Source of the DNA: Allobosea sp. Leaf344
Lineage (GTDB): Bacteria; Pseudomonadota; Alphaproteobacteria; Rhizobiales; Beijerinckiaceae
DNA: 64,000 nt
Reading direction: 5' to 3'
NCBI RefSeq assembly: GCF_001426225.1
Contig: NZ_LMRT01000015.1
Location: 66,025-130,024 of the forward strand
Of the stretch, positions 8,142 through 17,525 are shown one piece after another. The position numbers and the translations under genes were made by a program. The first letter of the stretch is position 1. Each line of letters begins with the position of its first letter. A model generated the notes under the pieces. The model was not told where the DNA came from. It was given only the letters and a program-made list of their open reading frames with translations, and did not search any database.

Positions 8142-9116
8142 ATGATCGAGAAGCGTTTGCGGCGGCGCGAGGTGATCCTCGCGCTCGGCGCCTCCGTCCT
8201 GCTGCCGGGCGCCGCGGCGGCGCAGGCCGGCCCGATCAAGCTGGTGGCGCCGTTCCCCCCGGGCGGTTCGGTCGATGCGATCTCCAGGCTGCTGCAGCCG
8301 GGGCTGCAGCAGCGTCTCGGCGCCAGCGTGATCGTCGAGAACCGGGCCGGCGGCTCGGGCTCGATCGGCGCCAACGCCGTCGCCAAGGCCGCTCCCGACG
8401 GGCAGACCTGGCTGATGGTGTTCGACACCCATGCGGTCAACCCCGCGCTGCTGCCGAGCCTGCCCTTCGACACGGTCAAGGACCTCGAGCCGGTCGAGCT
8501 GCTCGGTACCGCGCCGATGGTGCTGGCCTGCCACCAGTCCCGCCCCTTCAAGACGCTGGCCGATGTGATCGCCGGTGCCAAGGCCGCGCCGGGCAAGCTC
8601 ACCTACGCCACCATCGGCAATGGCAGCCTCGGCCATCTCGCCATGGTGCTGCTGGGCAAGCGCGCCGGGGTTGAGCTGACCCATGTGCCCTATCGCGGCG
8701 GCGGGCCTGCCGTGAACGACGCCGTCGGCGGCCATGTCGACCTGATCATCGGCTCGGCCGCGCTGCTCGCGCCGCAGGTCGCGGGCGGGGCGCTGCGCCC
8801 CATCGTGCAGACGGCGGCCCAGCGCATCAGCACCATGCCGGACGTGCCGACGGTGATCGAGAGCGGCTATGACGGTTTCACCGCCGATGCCTGGTGGGGC
8901 GTCTTCGCCCCGGCCGGCACGCCGAAGCCGATCATCGACAAGTTCCGCGCGGCTTTGGTCGAGACGGTGCGCGATCCCGCCACGGCGAAGCGGCTGGTCG
9001 AGCAGCAGCAGGTCACGCTCGCCCTGCAGGGCGGGGAGGCGTTCAGGAGCTTCTTCGCCGAGCAGATGCGGATCTGGGGCGCCGTCGTCCGGGATAACGG
9101 CATCAAGCCGGATTGA
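8142..9116 (+). CDS. Tripartite tricarboxylate transporter receptor (TctC/Bug family)
   Basis: A 324-residue periplasmic binding protein. The signal peptide (about residues 1-27) has basic RRRE followed by a hydrophobic core and an AAAA cleavage region; the basic pair resembles a Tat signal but is not a clear match. The mature start KLVAPFPPGGSVDAISR is the Bug-family ligand-binding motif, and NRAGGSGSIGANAVAKA is the second conserved loop. Such receptors bind carboxylates and deliver them to TctAB membrane proteins. No tctA or tctB is in the window, so it is an orphan receptor as is common in this family. The downstream hydroxyacid dehydrogenase suggests a 2-hydroxy or 2-oxo acid ligand, which is inference. 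Confidence 0.9.
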   Translation: MIEKRLRRREVILALGASVLLPGAAAAQAGPIKLVAPFPPGGSVDAISRLLQPGLQQRLGASVIVENRAGGSGSIGANAVAKAAPDGQTWLMVFDTHAVNPALLPSLPFDTVKDLEPVELLGTAPMVLACHQSRPFKTLADVIAGAKAAPGKLTYATIGNGSLGHLAMVLLGKRAGVELTHVPYRGGGPAVNDAVGGHVDLIIGSAALLAPQVAGGALRPIVQTAAQRISTMPDVPTVIESGYDGFTADAWWGVFAPAGTPKPIIDKFRAALVETVRDPATAKRLVEQQQVTLALQGGEAFRSFFAEQMRIWGAVVRDNGIKPD

Positions 9117-9232
9117 GCCGCCGGGAGGAGCGTCGCCGGCTCGCGCGGCGCCCCTTCCCAGCACAGCCGCATCGGGCGCTGCGGCCAGAGCCGCCGCGCG
9201 CCGATGCGACCCGTTTGTCCGAAGGATCCGAT

Positions 9233-10216
9233 ATGAGTCGTCCCCTCGTCGTCGTGCTCGACGACAGCCAGAACGTCGCCCGCGCCTCGGCCGATTGGTC
9301 GCCCGTCGAAGCGCGGGCCGATCTGCGCATCCTGAGCGAGGCCTTCGCGAGCGAGGAAGCGGTGGCGGCCGCCCTGGCCGATGCCGAGATCATCATTCCG
9401 ATGCGGGAGCGCACGGTCTTCACCGCCTCGCTGCTCGACCGGCTGCCCAGGCTGAAGCTGCTCGCCACGACCGGCCCGCGGACCTCGACCCTCGACATCG
9501 CGGCCTGCACCGCCCGCGGCATCGTCGTCACCAATACCGGCGGCTCGCAGGTCGGCGCGGCGACATCCGAACTCGCCTTCGCGCTGATCCTGGCCAGCGC
9601 GCGCGGGCTCGGCCGCGCCGATGCCGCCATGCATCAAGGCGGCTGGCATGAGGGCGTCCCGCTCGGCGAGGTCGTGGCCGGGAAGCGGCTCGGCATCGTC
9701 GGCCTTGGCAAGCTCGGCCAGCGCGTCGCCCGCTATGCCAAGGCTTTCGATATGGAGGTCGTCGCCTGGAGCCAGAACCTCACCGACGAAACCGCGGCCG
9801 CCGCCGGGGTGCGCCGGGTCGAGAAGACCGAGCTCTTCGCGACGAGCGACGTCATCTCCTTGCATCTGGTGCTGTCGGAGCGGACGCGCGGCATCGTCGG
9901 CGAGGCCGAGCTGCGGGCGATGAAGCCCGGCGCCTGCCTCGTCAATACGGCGCGCGGCCCGCTGGTGGCGGAACGGCCCTTCCTCGAGCGGCTGCAGGCC
10001 GGCAGCATCCGCGCCGCGCTCGACGTCTATGACAAGGAGCCACTGCCGGCCGATCATCCGCTGCGCGGCCTGCCCAATGTCGTGCTGACCCCGCATCTCG
10101 GCTATTCCGCCGCCCCGGTCTTCGCCGAATATTACGGCGAGAGCGTCGAGAACGTCGTGGCTTTCCTCGACGGCAATCCGATCCGCGTGGTCAATCCGGA
10201 GGTGCTGGCCGGCTGA
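9233..10216 (+). CDS. D-2-hydroxyacid dehydrogenase, NAD-binding
   Basis: A 327-residue cytoplasmic oxidoreductase of the D-isomer-specific 2-hydroxyacid dehydrogenase family (phosphoglycerate dehydrogenase-like). The Rossmann motif GLGKLG is at residues 157-162, and the catalytic triad is visible as R241 in VNTARGPLV, E269 in YDKEPLP and H288 in LTPHLGY. The ATG at 9233 follows GAAGGA at a good distance; an upstream in-frame ATG would add 40 unstructured residues. The gene follows the TctC receptor by 116 bases and probably acts on the same substrate class. The substrate is not determinable, and SerA-type biosynthetic function is unlikely because no ACT domain follows. Confidence 0.9.
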   Translation: MSRPLVVVLDDSQNVARASADWSPVEARADLRILSEAFASEEAVAAALADAEIIIPMRERTVFTASLLDRLPRLKLLATTGPRTSTLDIAACTARGIVVTNTGGSQVGAATSELAFALILASARGLGRADAAMHQGGWHEGVPLGEVVAGKRLGIVGLGKLGQRVARYAKAFDMEVVAWSQNLTDETAAAAGVRRVEKTELFATSDVISLHLVLSERTRGIVGEAELRAMKPGACLVNTARGPLVAERPFLERLQAGSIRAALDVYDKEPLPADHPLRGLPNVVLTPHLGYSAAPVFAEYYGESVENVVAFLDGNPIRVVNPEVLAG

Positions 10217-10222
10217 CGCGCC

Positions 10223-12520
10223 TCAGCCGAGCTTCGCCTTCGCCCGTTCCTGAGCCTCCACCACCGCCACCGCCGTCATGTTGACGACGCCGCGCGCGGT
10301 GACCGAGCCGGTCAGGATATGCGCCGGCTTGGCCGCGCCGATCAGGATCGGCCCGACCGGCAGCGCGTCGCCCAGCACCTTGGCGAATTGATAGGCGATG
10401 TTGGCGGCGTCGAGATTGGGGAAGATCAGCACATTCGCCACCCCCTTGAGCCGCGAGGAGGGCAGCACCCGCTCGCGCACCAGGGCGACCAGCGCGGTAT
10501 CCGCCTCCATCTCGCCATCGCATTCGAGATCGGGCGCGCGCTCGCGGATCAGCCCGAGCGCCTTGCGCATCTTCAGCGAGGACGGCGTGTCGGCCGCCCC
10601 GAAATCGGAATGCGACAACAGCGCGATCTTCGGCTCGATGCCGAAACGGGCGACATGGCTGGCCGCGAGCAGCGTCATGTCGGCGACCTCCTCGGCCGTC
10701 GGCTCCGCCTTCACATGCGTGTCGGCCAGGAAGAAGGCGCCCTTGTTGGTGACGATCAGCGTCATCGCGGAGATGTCGCAGACCCCCGGCTCCAGCCCGA
10801 TAATGTCCTTGATGTGCCGCAGCCGCGAGAGGAACCGGCCTTCGAGCCCGGTGATCAGCGCATCGGCCTCGCCCCGCGCCACCGCCAGCGCGGCGATGAC
10901 CGTGTTGTTGGTCCGCACCAGCGAGCGCGCGGCCTCCGGCGTCACGCCGCGCCTTCCGGCGATGTCGAGATAGGTCTGGACATAGTCGCGGTAGCGCGGG
11001 TCGTCCTCGGGATTGACCACCTCGAAATCCACGCCGGGCCGGATCGACAGGCCGAAACGCTGGATGCGCGTCTCGATCACGCTCGGCCGGCCGATCAGGA
11101 TCGGAACCGCGAGCCCTTCCTCCAGCGCCACCTGCGCGGCGCGCAGGACGCGCTCATCCTCGCCCTCGGCATAGATCACCCGCTTGGGATCGGCCTTCGC
11201 CTGGGCGAAGAGCGGCTTCATGATGAAGCCCGAGCGGAAGATGAAGCGCGAGAGGTCCTCGCGATAGGCCTCGATGTCGATCAGCGGCTTGCGGGCGACG
11301 CCGGTCGCCATGGCGGCCTCGGCGACGGCCGGCGCGATCCGCAGGATCAGCCGCGGATCGAACGGGTTCGGGATCAGCGAGGTCGCGCCGAAGGTCGAGG
11401 CTTCGCCGCCATAGGCGCGCGCCGCGATGTCGGAGGTCGCCTCCCGCGCCAGGGCCGCGATGGCGCGGACGGCGGCGAGCTTCATCGCCTCGTTGATCGT
11501 CGTCGCCTGCACGTCGAGCGCGCCGCGGAAGATATAGGGGAAGCACAGGACGTTGTTGACCTGGTTCGGATAATCCGAGCGCCCGGTGCAGATCATCGCA
11601 TCCGGCCGCACCGCCAGTGCATCCTCGGGCGTGATCTCGGGGTTCGGGTTGGCGAGCGCCAGGATCAGCGGCTTCGGACCCATCCGCCCGGCCATCTCCG
11701 GCTTCAGCACGCCCGCCGCCGACAGCCCGAGGAAGACGTCGGCCCCGTCGATGACCTCGCTCAGCGTGCGCGCATCGGTATCCTGCGCATAGACCTCCTT
11801 CCAGCGGTCCATCAGCGTGTTGCGGCCCTTGTGCACCACGCCTTCGAGATCGGTCACCCAGATGTTGCGGCGCTGGGCGCCGAGCTCGACCAGCAGGTTC
11901 AGGCAGGCCAGCGCCGCCGCCCCGGCCCCCGAGACGACGATCTTGACGTCGCCGATCTTCTTGCCCGCGAGGTCGAGCCCGTTGAGGATCGCCGCGGAGA
12001 CGATGATCGCGGTGCCGTGCTGGTCGTCATGGAAGACCGGGATGTTCATCCGGGCCTTGAGCTGCTCCTCGATCTCGAAGCATTCCGGCCCCTTGATGTC
12101 CTCGAGATTGATGCCGCCGAAGGTCGGCTCCAGCGCCGCCACCACCTCGACGAAACGCTCGATGTTCTTCTGCTCGACCTCGATGTCGAAACAGTCGATC
12201 CCGGCGAATTTCTTGAACAGGACGGCCTTGCCCTCCATCACCGGCTTGGAGGCGAGCGGCCCGATATCGCCGAGGCCCAGCACGGCCGTGCCGTTGGTGA
12301 TCACGGCGACGAGGTTCTGGCGGGAGGTCAGCTCCGCGGCCTGGGAAGGATCGTCGACGATCGCCTCGCAGGCGGCGGCCACGCCGGGGGAATAGGCGAG
12401 CGCGAGGTCGCGCTGGTTGCCGAGCGGCTTGGTCGCCTGGATCTCGATCTTACCGGGCTTGGGCGAGCGATGGTAGACCAGCGCGCCCGAGCGCAAATCG
12501 GCGGACAAGGTGCTTTTCAT
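10223..12520 (-). CDS. maeB: NADP-dependent malic enzyme with phosphotransacetylase-like domain
   Basis: A 765-residue fusion. Residues 1 to about 430 are the malic enzyme part: [18 protein letters not shown], the [13 protein letters not shown] segment, metal-binding [11 protein letters not shown], and a nucleotide-binding [13 protein letters not shown]. Residues about 430-765 resemble phosphate acetyltransferase, without implying activity; in MaeB enzymes this domain is regulatory and senses acetyl-CoA. The enzyme converts malate to pyruvate with NADP+ reduction, linking the TCA cycle to gluconeogenesis and lipid supply. It converges with the hydroxyacid dehydrogenase gene with a six-base gap, and about 1 kb of nearly gene-free DNA lies upstream. 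Family length and organisation are typical. Confidence 0.96.
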   Translation of the reverse strand: MKSTLSADLRSGALVYHRSPKPGKIEIQATKPLGNQRDLALAYSPGVAAACEAIVDDPSQAAELTSRQNLVAVITNGTAVLGLGDIGPLASKPVMEGKAVLFKKFAGIDCFDIEVEQKNIERFVEVVAALEPTFGGINLEDIKGPECFEIEEQLKARMNIPVFHDDQHGTAIIVSAAILNGLDLAGKKIGDVKIVVSGAGAAALACLNLLVELGAQRRNIWVTDLEGVVHKGRNTLMDRWKEVYAQDTDARTLSEVIDGADVFLGLSAAGVLKPEMAGRMGPKPLILALANPNPEITPEDALAVRPDAMICTGRSDYPNQVNNVLCFPYIFRGALDVQATTINEAMKLAAVRAIAALAREATSDIAARAYGGEASTFGATSLIPNPFDPRLILRIAPAVAEAAMATGVARKPLIDIEAYREDLSRFIFRSGFIMKPLFAQAKADPKRVIYAEGEDERVLRAAQVALEEGLAVPILIGRPSVIETRIQRFGLSIRPGVDFEVVNPEDDPRYRDYVQTYLDIAGRRGVTPEAARSLVRTNNTVIAALAVARGEADALITGLEGRFLSRLRHIKDIIGLEPGVCDISAMTLIVTNKGAFFLADTHVKAEPTAEEVADMTLLAASHVARFGIEPKIALLSHSDFGAADTPSSLKMRKALGLIRERAPDLECDGEMEADTALVALVRERVLPSSRLKGVANVLIFPNLDAANIAYQFAKVLGDALPVGPILIGAAKPAHILTGSVTARGVVNMTAVAVVEAQERAKAKLG

Positions 12521-13543
12521 CGCTCTGCTTCCCGACCAGCTTGGGTGACGCGTCGAGGTCGCGCGGAAACCCCCCGCCCGTCAAGAACCGATCGGGCAAT
12601 AATGCTGTGGCGGAATGGGCGGCGCGCCCGGCCTCGCCGGGAGATGGCAGCGCTCTCGGCCGTGCCGGCAGCGTCCTGCGAGGCGGCCGCTAGAACGCCC
12701 AAACGCGCCGCTCAAATCCTCAAACGGCTTAGGCGAAAGCCGCCCAAAAGCTCGGCGAGAGGCCACCACTTCGGACCTGATCGTGATTGGATCGATCCGC
12801 GTCTCACCCCTTGGCCGATTGGGTGACACTCAGAAGGTGATAATCGTCCGCGACATCTTGCTCGAAGAGGGCACCGTCCAGACCCAGGCCCTCGATCTGA
12901 GCGGCATCTGGCAGGACCGAGAGTCCGGCTATGATGCCATCGAATCCGACACTCACATCCTGCGCTGATGCGATCAGAGGCCCCTCTCTGAATTCGGTCC
13001 GGCGGTACTGAATCTGTATAACAGTTTGCCAGAAAATCCGCCCAAATCGCAATGAGCGTGGTCAATCTTGAAAACCATCGGGGCCTCCCGGTCATTGTGT
13101 GGCGCTTCCCTGTTCGCCTAGTCCCCGACCTTGTCCGGCCACTCCTTCATGAGCGTACTGGTAGCCGTTGCTGTAACCTGCGGACGCAGACCTGAATGCG
13201 ATACATTGCGATCGAGCCGTTCCTTGGACGTACTCAGGCTTACCGGGTAGAAGAGATTACTGAGGCGGTCTTGGCCGTGATCAGAGGCGATCGGTCGTGA
13301 TGCGGCCCTGACCGCCCGACTGATTCGGCCCAAATGAGCGAACTGAGCCTGAAATCGGCCGTTGTGCCCTTTTTCTACCGATAGAAAATTCTTCAGCGAA
13401 AACATAGAGTTAAGAGAGGGCGGTGCTGATCCGCTGTGGACACCCAGCGTGTCGTGCTTGCAGCGACAACCGTTTCAAGGCCAAAGATTCTTTGTCGCCC
13501 AGATGGTCCACAAGATTTTTTCTTGCTGAGAGGACCGTTCCAG
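12521..13543. other. Gene-poor stretch, AT-richer than its surroundings
   Basis: About 1 kb upstream of maeB holds no open reading frame I can support. The first 200 bases are ordinary high-GC upstream DNA; from about 12990 the composition drops (28 of 60 bases G or C in 13021-13080). Short frames at 13052-12804 and 13405-13118 on the minus strand lack usual starts, Shine-Dalgarno sites and recognisable domains. It could contain a decayed gene or a small RNA, but nothing decisive is visible beyond the inverted repeat at 13371. Confidence 0.5.
13371..13388. repeat. Perfect 7-4-7 inverted repeat TTTTCTA/TAGAAAA
   Basis: TTTTCTA at 13371-13377 and TAGAAAA at 13382-13388 are exact reverse complements with a four-base loop, in AT-rich DNA about 160 bases before a small membrane protein gene. 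It could be an operator or a weak terminator-like stem; only the repeat itself is certain. Confidence 0.4.
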
Positions 13544-13726
13544 ATGGCCGACACTCCCAAACTTCCCGCGCCTCGTCGAAAATCCCAGGCGCTTCACACG
13601 GTCCAGTTCCGTTCGAAATGGATCGAAGGCGCCGCGTCCGGTCATGGCATATACATACTACCGATCGTGACCCTGATCGTTGCGCTGATCGTGGTCAGCG
13701 TCCCGGTTATCATTTGGCGCTGGTGA
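13544..13726 (+). CDS. Small single-pass membrane protein, unknown function
   Basis: A 60-residue predicted protein. The first 35 residues are polar and basic (MADTPKLPAPRRKSQ at the start); residues about 38-57 (ILPIVTLIVALIVVSVPVI) form one hydrophobic helix, ending in IIWRW. The start is supported by GAGAGGA about ten bases upstream, and longer in-frame extensions lack such a site. It sits alone in AT-richer DNA between maeB and the RAM protein. I do not recognise the family. A tail-anchored small protein is the simplest reading; it might also be a non-coding frame, although the coherent helix with a good Shine-Dalgarno argues for a gene. Confidence 0.5.
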   Translation: MADTPKLPAPRRKSQALHTVQFRSKWIEGAASGHGIYILPIVTLIVALIVVSVPVIIWRW

Positions 13727-13830
13727 CGGGGTGGTCTGTCAATCGACCGCACGCCAATCCGCAGATTTGCCTACACCAAAAAGTTGACCCGACTGCCGAT
13801 ATAGCGGCTAAATCATTGAATTTGTGCAAC

Positions 13831-14067
13831 TTAAAAGGCCTTGAAGGTGATGATCGTGTGCGTATCCGCGATCTCGGGGATCGACTGCACCTTCTCGGCG
13901 ACGAAATGGCCGATATCGACATCGGCGCCGACATGGAACTTGGCGAGAATGTCGTAATTGCCGGCGGTGGAGTAGATTTCCGAAGCGATCTCGCGATCGG
14001 CGAGCTCGCTGGCGACCTCATAGGTCTTGCCCAGCTTGCACTTGATCTCGACGAAGAAGGTCTGCAT
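13831..14067 (-). CDS. Stand-alone Lrp/AsnC ligand-binding (RAM) domain protein
   Basis: A 78-residue protein consisting only of the C-terminal effector-binding domain of Lrp/AsnC regulators, with no helix-turn-helix. It begins MQTFFVEIKCKLGKTYEV, continues with the STAGNYDILAKFHV core strand and ends in DTHTIITFKAF, a complete alpha-beta ACT-like fold. Family members form oligomeric rings that bind amino acids and may modulate full-length Lrp proteins. GGAG lies seven bases before the ATG. It lies 51 bases from and in the same direction as the upstream alpha/beta hydrolase gene's far end, but is transcribed away from it. Single-domain forms like this are common in alphaproteobacteria. Confidence 0.82.
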   Translation of the reverse strand: MQTFFVEIKCKLGKTYEVASELADREIASEIYSTAGNYDILAKFHVGADVDIGHFVAEKVQSIPEIADTHTIITFKAF

Positions 14068-14118
14068 CGCGGGCTCCGGAGTTGCGCGCTCCTCGATAAG
14101 GCCTGTGGTCCTGCAAGA

Positions 14119-14943
14119 TCAAGCGCCGGCGAGCGCGGCGATCCTGCGGCTCATGCCGCTCTCCGGATCGGTGAGCCCGGCGATGACGGTGAAATGATTG
14201 GCGCCCGCGATCTCCTCATAGCGGGTCTGCGCGCCGCCCAGCCCCCAGACATCGACGATCCGCCGGCTCTGCTTCAGGTATTCCTCGCTCTCGGCCCCGC
14301 CGACCACCGCATCCATCACCAGCCGCGCCGGCGCCGGCCAGAAGAGTGGGCTCTGCTCCTCCGCCTCCTCGAAGCTCAGCCCGAGGGCGGTGTTGACGCT
14401 GGTCTCGGTCAGCGGCTTCAGATTGTAGAGCCCGGAAATGCCATAGGCGGCGCGCACCAGATTCTCCGGCAGGTCCGGCGCCAGCGCCTTCCAATCGGTG
14501 GCCAGCAGGCAGGCGGCGAGGTGCCCCCCGGCGGAATGCCCGCAGGCGATGATCGGCAGCCGGTAGGCCCGCCACAGGAAGGCGGCGGCGCGGCGCATCT
14601 GCTCCACGATTGTGCCGACGGTGACCTGCGGGCAGAGATCGTAGCCCGCCACCGCCATCGGCACGCCGAGCGCCGTGACACCGCGTGCCATATGCGAGAA
14701 GAAGCCGGGATCCAGCGCCTGCCAATAGCCGCCATGGATGAACAGGACGATCGAATCGCCCTTCGCGGTCTCGGGCTTGAAGAGATCGAAGCGCTGGCGC
14801 TCGCCATGGCCGTAGACGACGCCGAATTCGGCCACCGCGCTCTGGCGGAAGGCGGCCGCATCGGCCTGCCAGCCGGCGATGATGCCGGGATGCTCCGGCA
14901 CCCGCGCGCGGTTGTTGTACTCGGCTTCGTAGTCGGGCTTCAT
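14119..14943 (-). CDS. Alpha/beta hydrolase, kynurenine-formamidase/esterase type
   Basis: A 274-residue cytoplasmic hydrolase. FIHGGYWQ near residue 75 is the oxyanion-hole motif shared with arylformamidases and carboxylesterases of the HSL-like group, ACGHSAGGH near 138 holds the nucleophile serine, and ANHFTVIAG near the C-terminus supplies the histidine. The start MKPDYEAEYNNRARVPEHP is a typical N-terminus of this subfamily. It diverges from the asparaginase gene across 148 bases. It may act on N-formylkynurenine or on a small ester; no kynurenine-pathway neighbours are present, so the substrate is open. Confidence 0.85.
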   Translation of the reverse strand: MKPDYEAEYNNRARVPEHPGIIAGWQADAAAFRQSAVAEFGVVYGHGERQRFDLFKPETAKGDSIVLFIHGGYWQALDPGFFSHMARGVTALGVPMAVAGYDLCPQVTVGTIVEQMRRAAAFLWRAYRLPIIACGHSAGGHLAACLLATDWKALAPDLPENLVRAAYGISGLYNLKPLTETSVNTALGLSFEEAEEQSPLFWPAPARLVMDAVVGGAESEEYLKQSRRIVDVWGLGGAQTRYEEIAGANHFTVIAGLTDPESGMSRRIAALAGA

Positions 14944-15091
14944 CCGCGGCTCTTGGGTTCGATCGGCTTGCAGGTGGCGTGCCGGCCCTGCTTCGCGCCG
15001 TGCCGCATCTTGCGACAAGCCTCGGTGCAGGTCGAGGCTTTTGACAGCGCGCGCCCCAGCGGCGACAAGGCGCCCCGCAGCGAAGAGCCCG

Positions 15092-16102
15092 ATGGAGAGC
15101 GCCTTGGACAACCCGATTCTCGCCGAAGTGACGCGCGGTCCCGTGGTCGAATCTCGCCATCGCGGCGCGGCCATCGTCGTCGATGCCGAGGGGGCGGTGG
15201 TGCTGTCGCTGGGGGATGTGGCGCGCCCCGTCTTCCCGCGCTCCGCGGTGAAGGCGATCCAGGCGCTGCCGCTGCTGGAGAGCGGCGCCGCCGACCGATA
15301 CGGGCTGAGCGAGGCCGAGATCGCGCTCGCCGTCTCCTCGCATTCGGGCGAGCCGCTCCACGCGGAAACCGCGCTCGGCATGCTGCGCAAGGCCGGCCGC
15401 GACGCCGGCTGCCTCGAATGCGGCGCGCATTGGCCGAGCAATGAGGCGGCCGCACGGGCGCTGGCGCGCTCGGGCGCCGAGCCGACCGCGCTGAACAATA
15501 ATTGCTCGGGCAAGCATGCGGGCTTCATCTGCCTGTCCTGTTCGCTGGACGAGGACCCCGCCGGCTACGTCAAAGCAGAGCATGCGGTGCAGCGCGAGGT
15601 CCGCGGCGCGCTGGAGGCGGTCACGGGCGCCCCGCATGATCCCGCGCTGGCCGGGACCGATGGCTGCTCGATCCCGAGCTATGCCGTGCCGCTGCAGGCT
15701 TTGGCCCTGGGCTTCGCCCGCATCGGCACCGGCCACGGCCTTCCACCCGAACGCGCCCGCGCCGCGGCGCGCATCCGCCGGGCCGCCGCCGCCCACCCGT
15801 TCATGGTGGCCGGCACCGGCCGTTTCGACACCCGCGCCATGGAACTGCTGGGCGAGCGGCTGTTCATCAAGACCGGCGCGGAGGGGGTCTATTGCGGCGC
15901 TTTGCCGAAGCTCGGCTACGGCATCGCGCTGAAATGCGACGATGGCGCCGGGCGCGCCGCGGAGGTGGCGATGGCTGCGCTGATCGCGCGATTCCTGCCG
16001 ATGAGCGAAGCGGAAACCGCGCAATTCGCGCCGCTGCGCGAAGTCGTGCTGAAGAACTGGAACGGCATCGAGGTCGGCCGGGTGCGAGCCGCCGCGCCCT
16101 GA
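15092..16102 (+). CDS. Asparaginase, Rhizobium etli (ReAV) type
   Basis: A 336-residue enzyme hydrolysing L-asparagine to aspartate and ammonia. It belongs to the structurally separate class 3 asparaginases known from Rhizobium etli, not to the E. coli type. The S51-x-x-K54 pair in PRSAVKA and the SSHSG motif at residues 82-86 match the active-site serine-lysine elements. C138, K141 (in NNNCSGKHAG) and C192 (in GTDGCS) match the zinc-site residues of that enzyme with a constant offset of three. An FIKTG lysine follows near residue 260. The ATG at 15092 follows GAAGAG; a longer in-frame start would add 17 residues. It diverges from the hydrolase gene. Confidence 0.9.
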   Translation: MESALDNPILAEVTRGPVVESRHRGAAIVVDAEGAVVLSLGDVARPVFPRSAVKAIQALPLLESGAADRYGLSEAEIALAVSSHSGEPLHAETALGMLRKAGRDAGCLECGAHWPSNEAAARALARSGAEPTALNNNCSGKHAGFICLSCSLDEDPAGYVKAEHAVQREVRGALEAVTGAPHDPALAGTDGCSIPSYAVPLQALALGFARIGTGHGLPPERARAAARIRRAAAAHPFMVAGTGRFDTRAMELLGERLFIKTGAEGVYCGALPKLGYGIALKCDDGAGRAAEVAMAALIARFLPMSEAETAQFAPLREVVLKNWNGIEVGRVRAAAP

Positions 16103-16122
16103 CGCAGCCGCCGCGGCCGGGC

Positions 16123-17499
16123 TCAGGACACCGCGTTGTTCTCGACCCTGACCCCGGCGGCCCGCACGTCCTGCCCGCGGGTCAGATCGCCGGTGACGCT
16201 CTTGCCGTATTCCGTGCCGACCACCGCGCCGCGCGCCGCCTCGCTGATGATGTTGTTGGCGATCAGGGCATTGCGCTCCTTCGGCACCAGCGAGACGGAA
16301 ATGCCGATGCCGGTCTTGCGCACCACATTGCCGGTCGCGGCGAGGTTGCGCATCCCCCAGGACCAGCCCAGCGAGATCCCGATATCGCTGGCCCCCTCGA
16401 TGACGTTGCCGGTCACGGCCGCCTCGGCCTCGACATGCACGCCGATGCCGCCGACCGGCTCCTTGCCCTTGGGCGCGAAGCCGCGCTGCGCATTGCGGAT
16501 GATGTTGTTGGCGAAGACGCTGAGGCGCCCGCCATGGTCGAGATTGGTGATGTTGGCGCCCTGGGCGCAATCCTCCACCAGATTATTGGCGATGATCGCG
16601 CCCTCGAAGGCGAATTCCGAATAGAGCGCGGTCTCGCCGCAGCGCCTCCCCTGATTGCCCAGGATCTGCACGGCGGAGCCCGAATTGTTGCGGATGAAGG
16701 TCAGCGCGCAATCCCGCAGGCTGTTCCCTTCGATGATCACCCCCCCGGCCTTGAACAGGCTGATGCCGTTGCCGTTGGGGCCGTCGCCGCCGGCATCCGA
16801 CCGGATGCGGTGGATGTGGTTGCCGCGGATCAGCGACTGATCGTCGCCTTGCTGGCTGCGCCAGAGCTGGATGCCGTTGTTGCCGCAATCCTGGACATGG
16901 TTCTGCTCGATCGAGAGCCCGCGCGAATCCAGCGAGAACAGCGCCGATTCGCGCAGGCTGCGGAAGCGATTGCGGTCGATCCGCGCGGCGCTGCGCGCCA
17001 GCATCAGGCCGATCGCGCCGGCATTGGCGAAGTCGCAGCCGGTCACCGCCGCCTCCAGCACCTCCTCGAAGGCCACCAGCCCGGTCCGCTGCGCCACCTT
17101 GATGTCGAGGCCGTCCAGGCCGAGCCCCTCGATCCCGCAGCGCCGGATGCGGCGCGCCAGCAGCATCGGGCCGGGTTGCGCGGCGACGAACTGCGTCGCT
17201 CCGGGCACGCCGACGAGCCGCGCCCCCTCCGGCAGCACGACCTGGCTGATGCGGTAGCGCCCCGGGGCGACGAGGAGCGGCGCATTGCGCCTGGCGGCTT
17301 CAGCGAGCCCTGCCTGCAATTGCCGCGACTGATCCTCCGAAGCGCCGGCGCGCAGCCCGAAATGCGCCGCTTCCAGCCCCAGACTGCCCAAAGCCGTGGC
17401 CGGCGCTGTTATCGGGGCCTGGGCCAGGCTGCGCCCCGCGGCCAGCATGGCCGTGCCAGAAAGAGCCGCAGACAGGACGAGGCGCCGGGACCAGACCAT
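16123..17499 (-). CDS. Tat-exported repetitive beta-helix protein (TIGR03808-like)
   Basis: A 458-residue exported protein. The N-terminus MVWSRRLVLSAAL carries a twin-arginine signal peptide with cleavage probably after SLAQA. The rest repeats short strands of the pattern I-x-x-N-x-I/V (for example RGNHIHRIR, IIEGNSLRDC, IANNLVED, FANNIIRN, VTGNVIEG), typical of a right-handed parallel beta-helix related to pectate-lyase/periplasmic copper-binding folds. It matches the alphaproteobacterial TIGR03808 family; the activity of that family is unknown. GGAG lies six bases before this ATG, better than the upstream start that would overlap the C15 gene. It is the last gene of the minus-strand meaB-C15 group. 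Confidence 0.85.
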   Translation of the reverse strand: MVWSRRLVLSAALSGTAMLAAGRSLAQAPITAPATALGSLGLEAAHFGLRAGASEDQSRQLQAGLAEAARRNAPLLVAPGRYRISQVVLPEGARLVGVPGATQFVAAQPGPMLLARRIRRCGIEGLGLDGLDIKVAQRTGLVAFEEVLEAAVTGCDFANAGAIGLMLARSAARIDRNRFRSLRESALFSLDSRGLSIEQNHVQDCGNNGIQLWRSQQGDDQSLIRGNHIHRIRSDAGGDGPNGNGISLFKAGGVIIEGNSLRDCALTFIRNNSGSAVQILGNQGRRCGETALYSEFAFEGAIIANNLVEDCAQGANITNLDHGGRLSVFANNIIRNAQRGFAPKGKEPVGGIGVHVEAEAAVTGNVIEGASDIGISLGWSWGMRNLAATGNVVRKTGIGISVSLVPKERNALIANNIISEAARGAVVGTEYGKSVTGDLTRGQDVRAAGVRVENNAVS

Positions 17500-17525
17500 G
17501 AGAAACTCCGTTGCCGGAGCCGGGA

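Noticed and set aside
10319..12826. 835-codon plus-strand frame opposite maeB
   Set aside because: No recognisable domain, arginine/histidine-heavy composition, and complete overlap with a clear gene.
12804..13052. Minus-strand 82-codon frame with a segment faintly like a receiver domain (LDGALFEQDV)
   Set aside because: It starts with TTG, lacks a Shine-Dalgarno, and has no phospho-acceptor pattern; at most a decayed fragment.
13118..13405. Minus-strand 95-codon frame
   Set aside because: No domain, unusual composition and no ribosome site.
14216..16570. 784-codon minus-strand frame across asparaginase and hydrolase genes
   Set aside because: Shadow frame covering several real genes on both strands.
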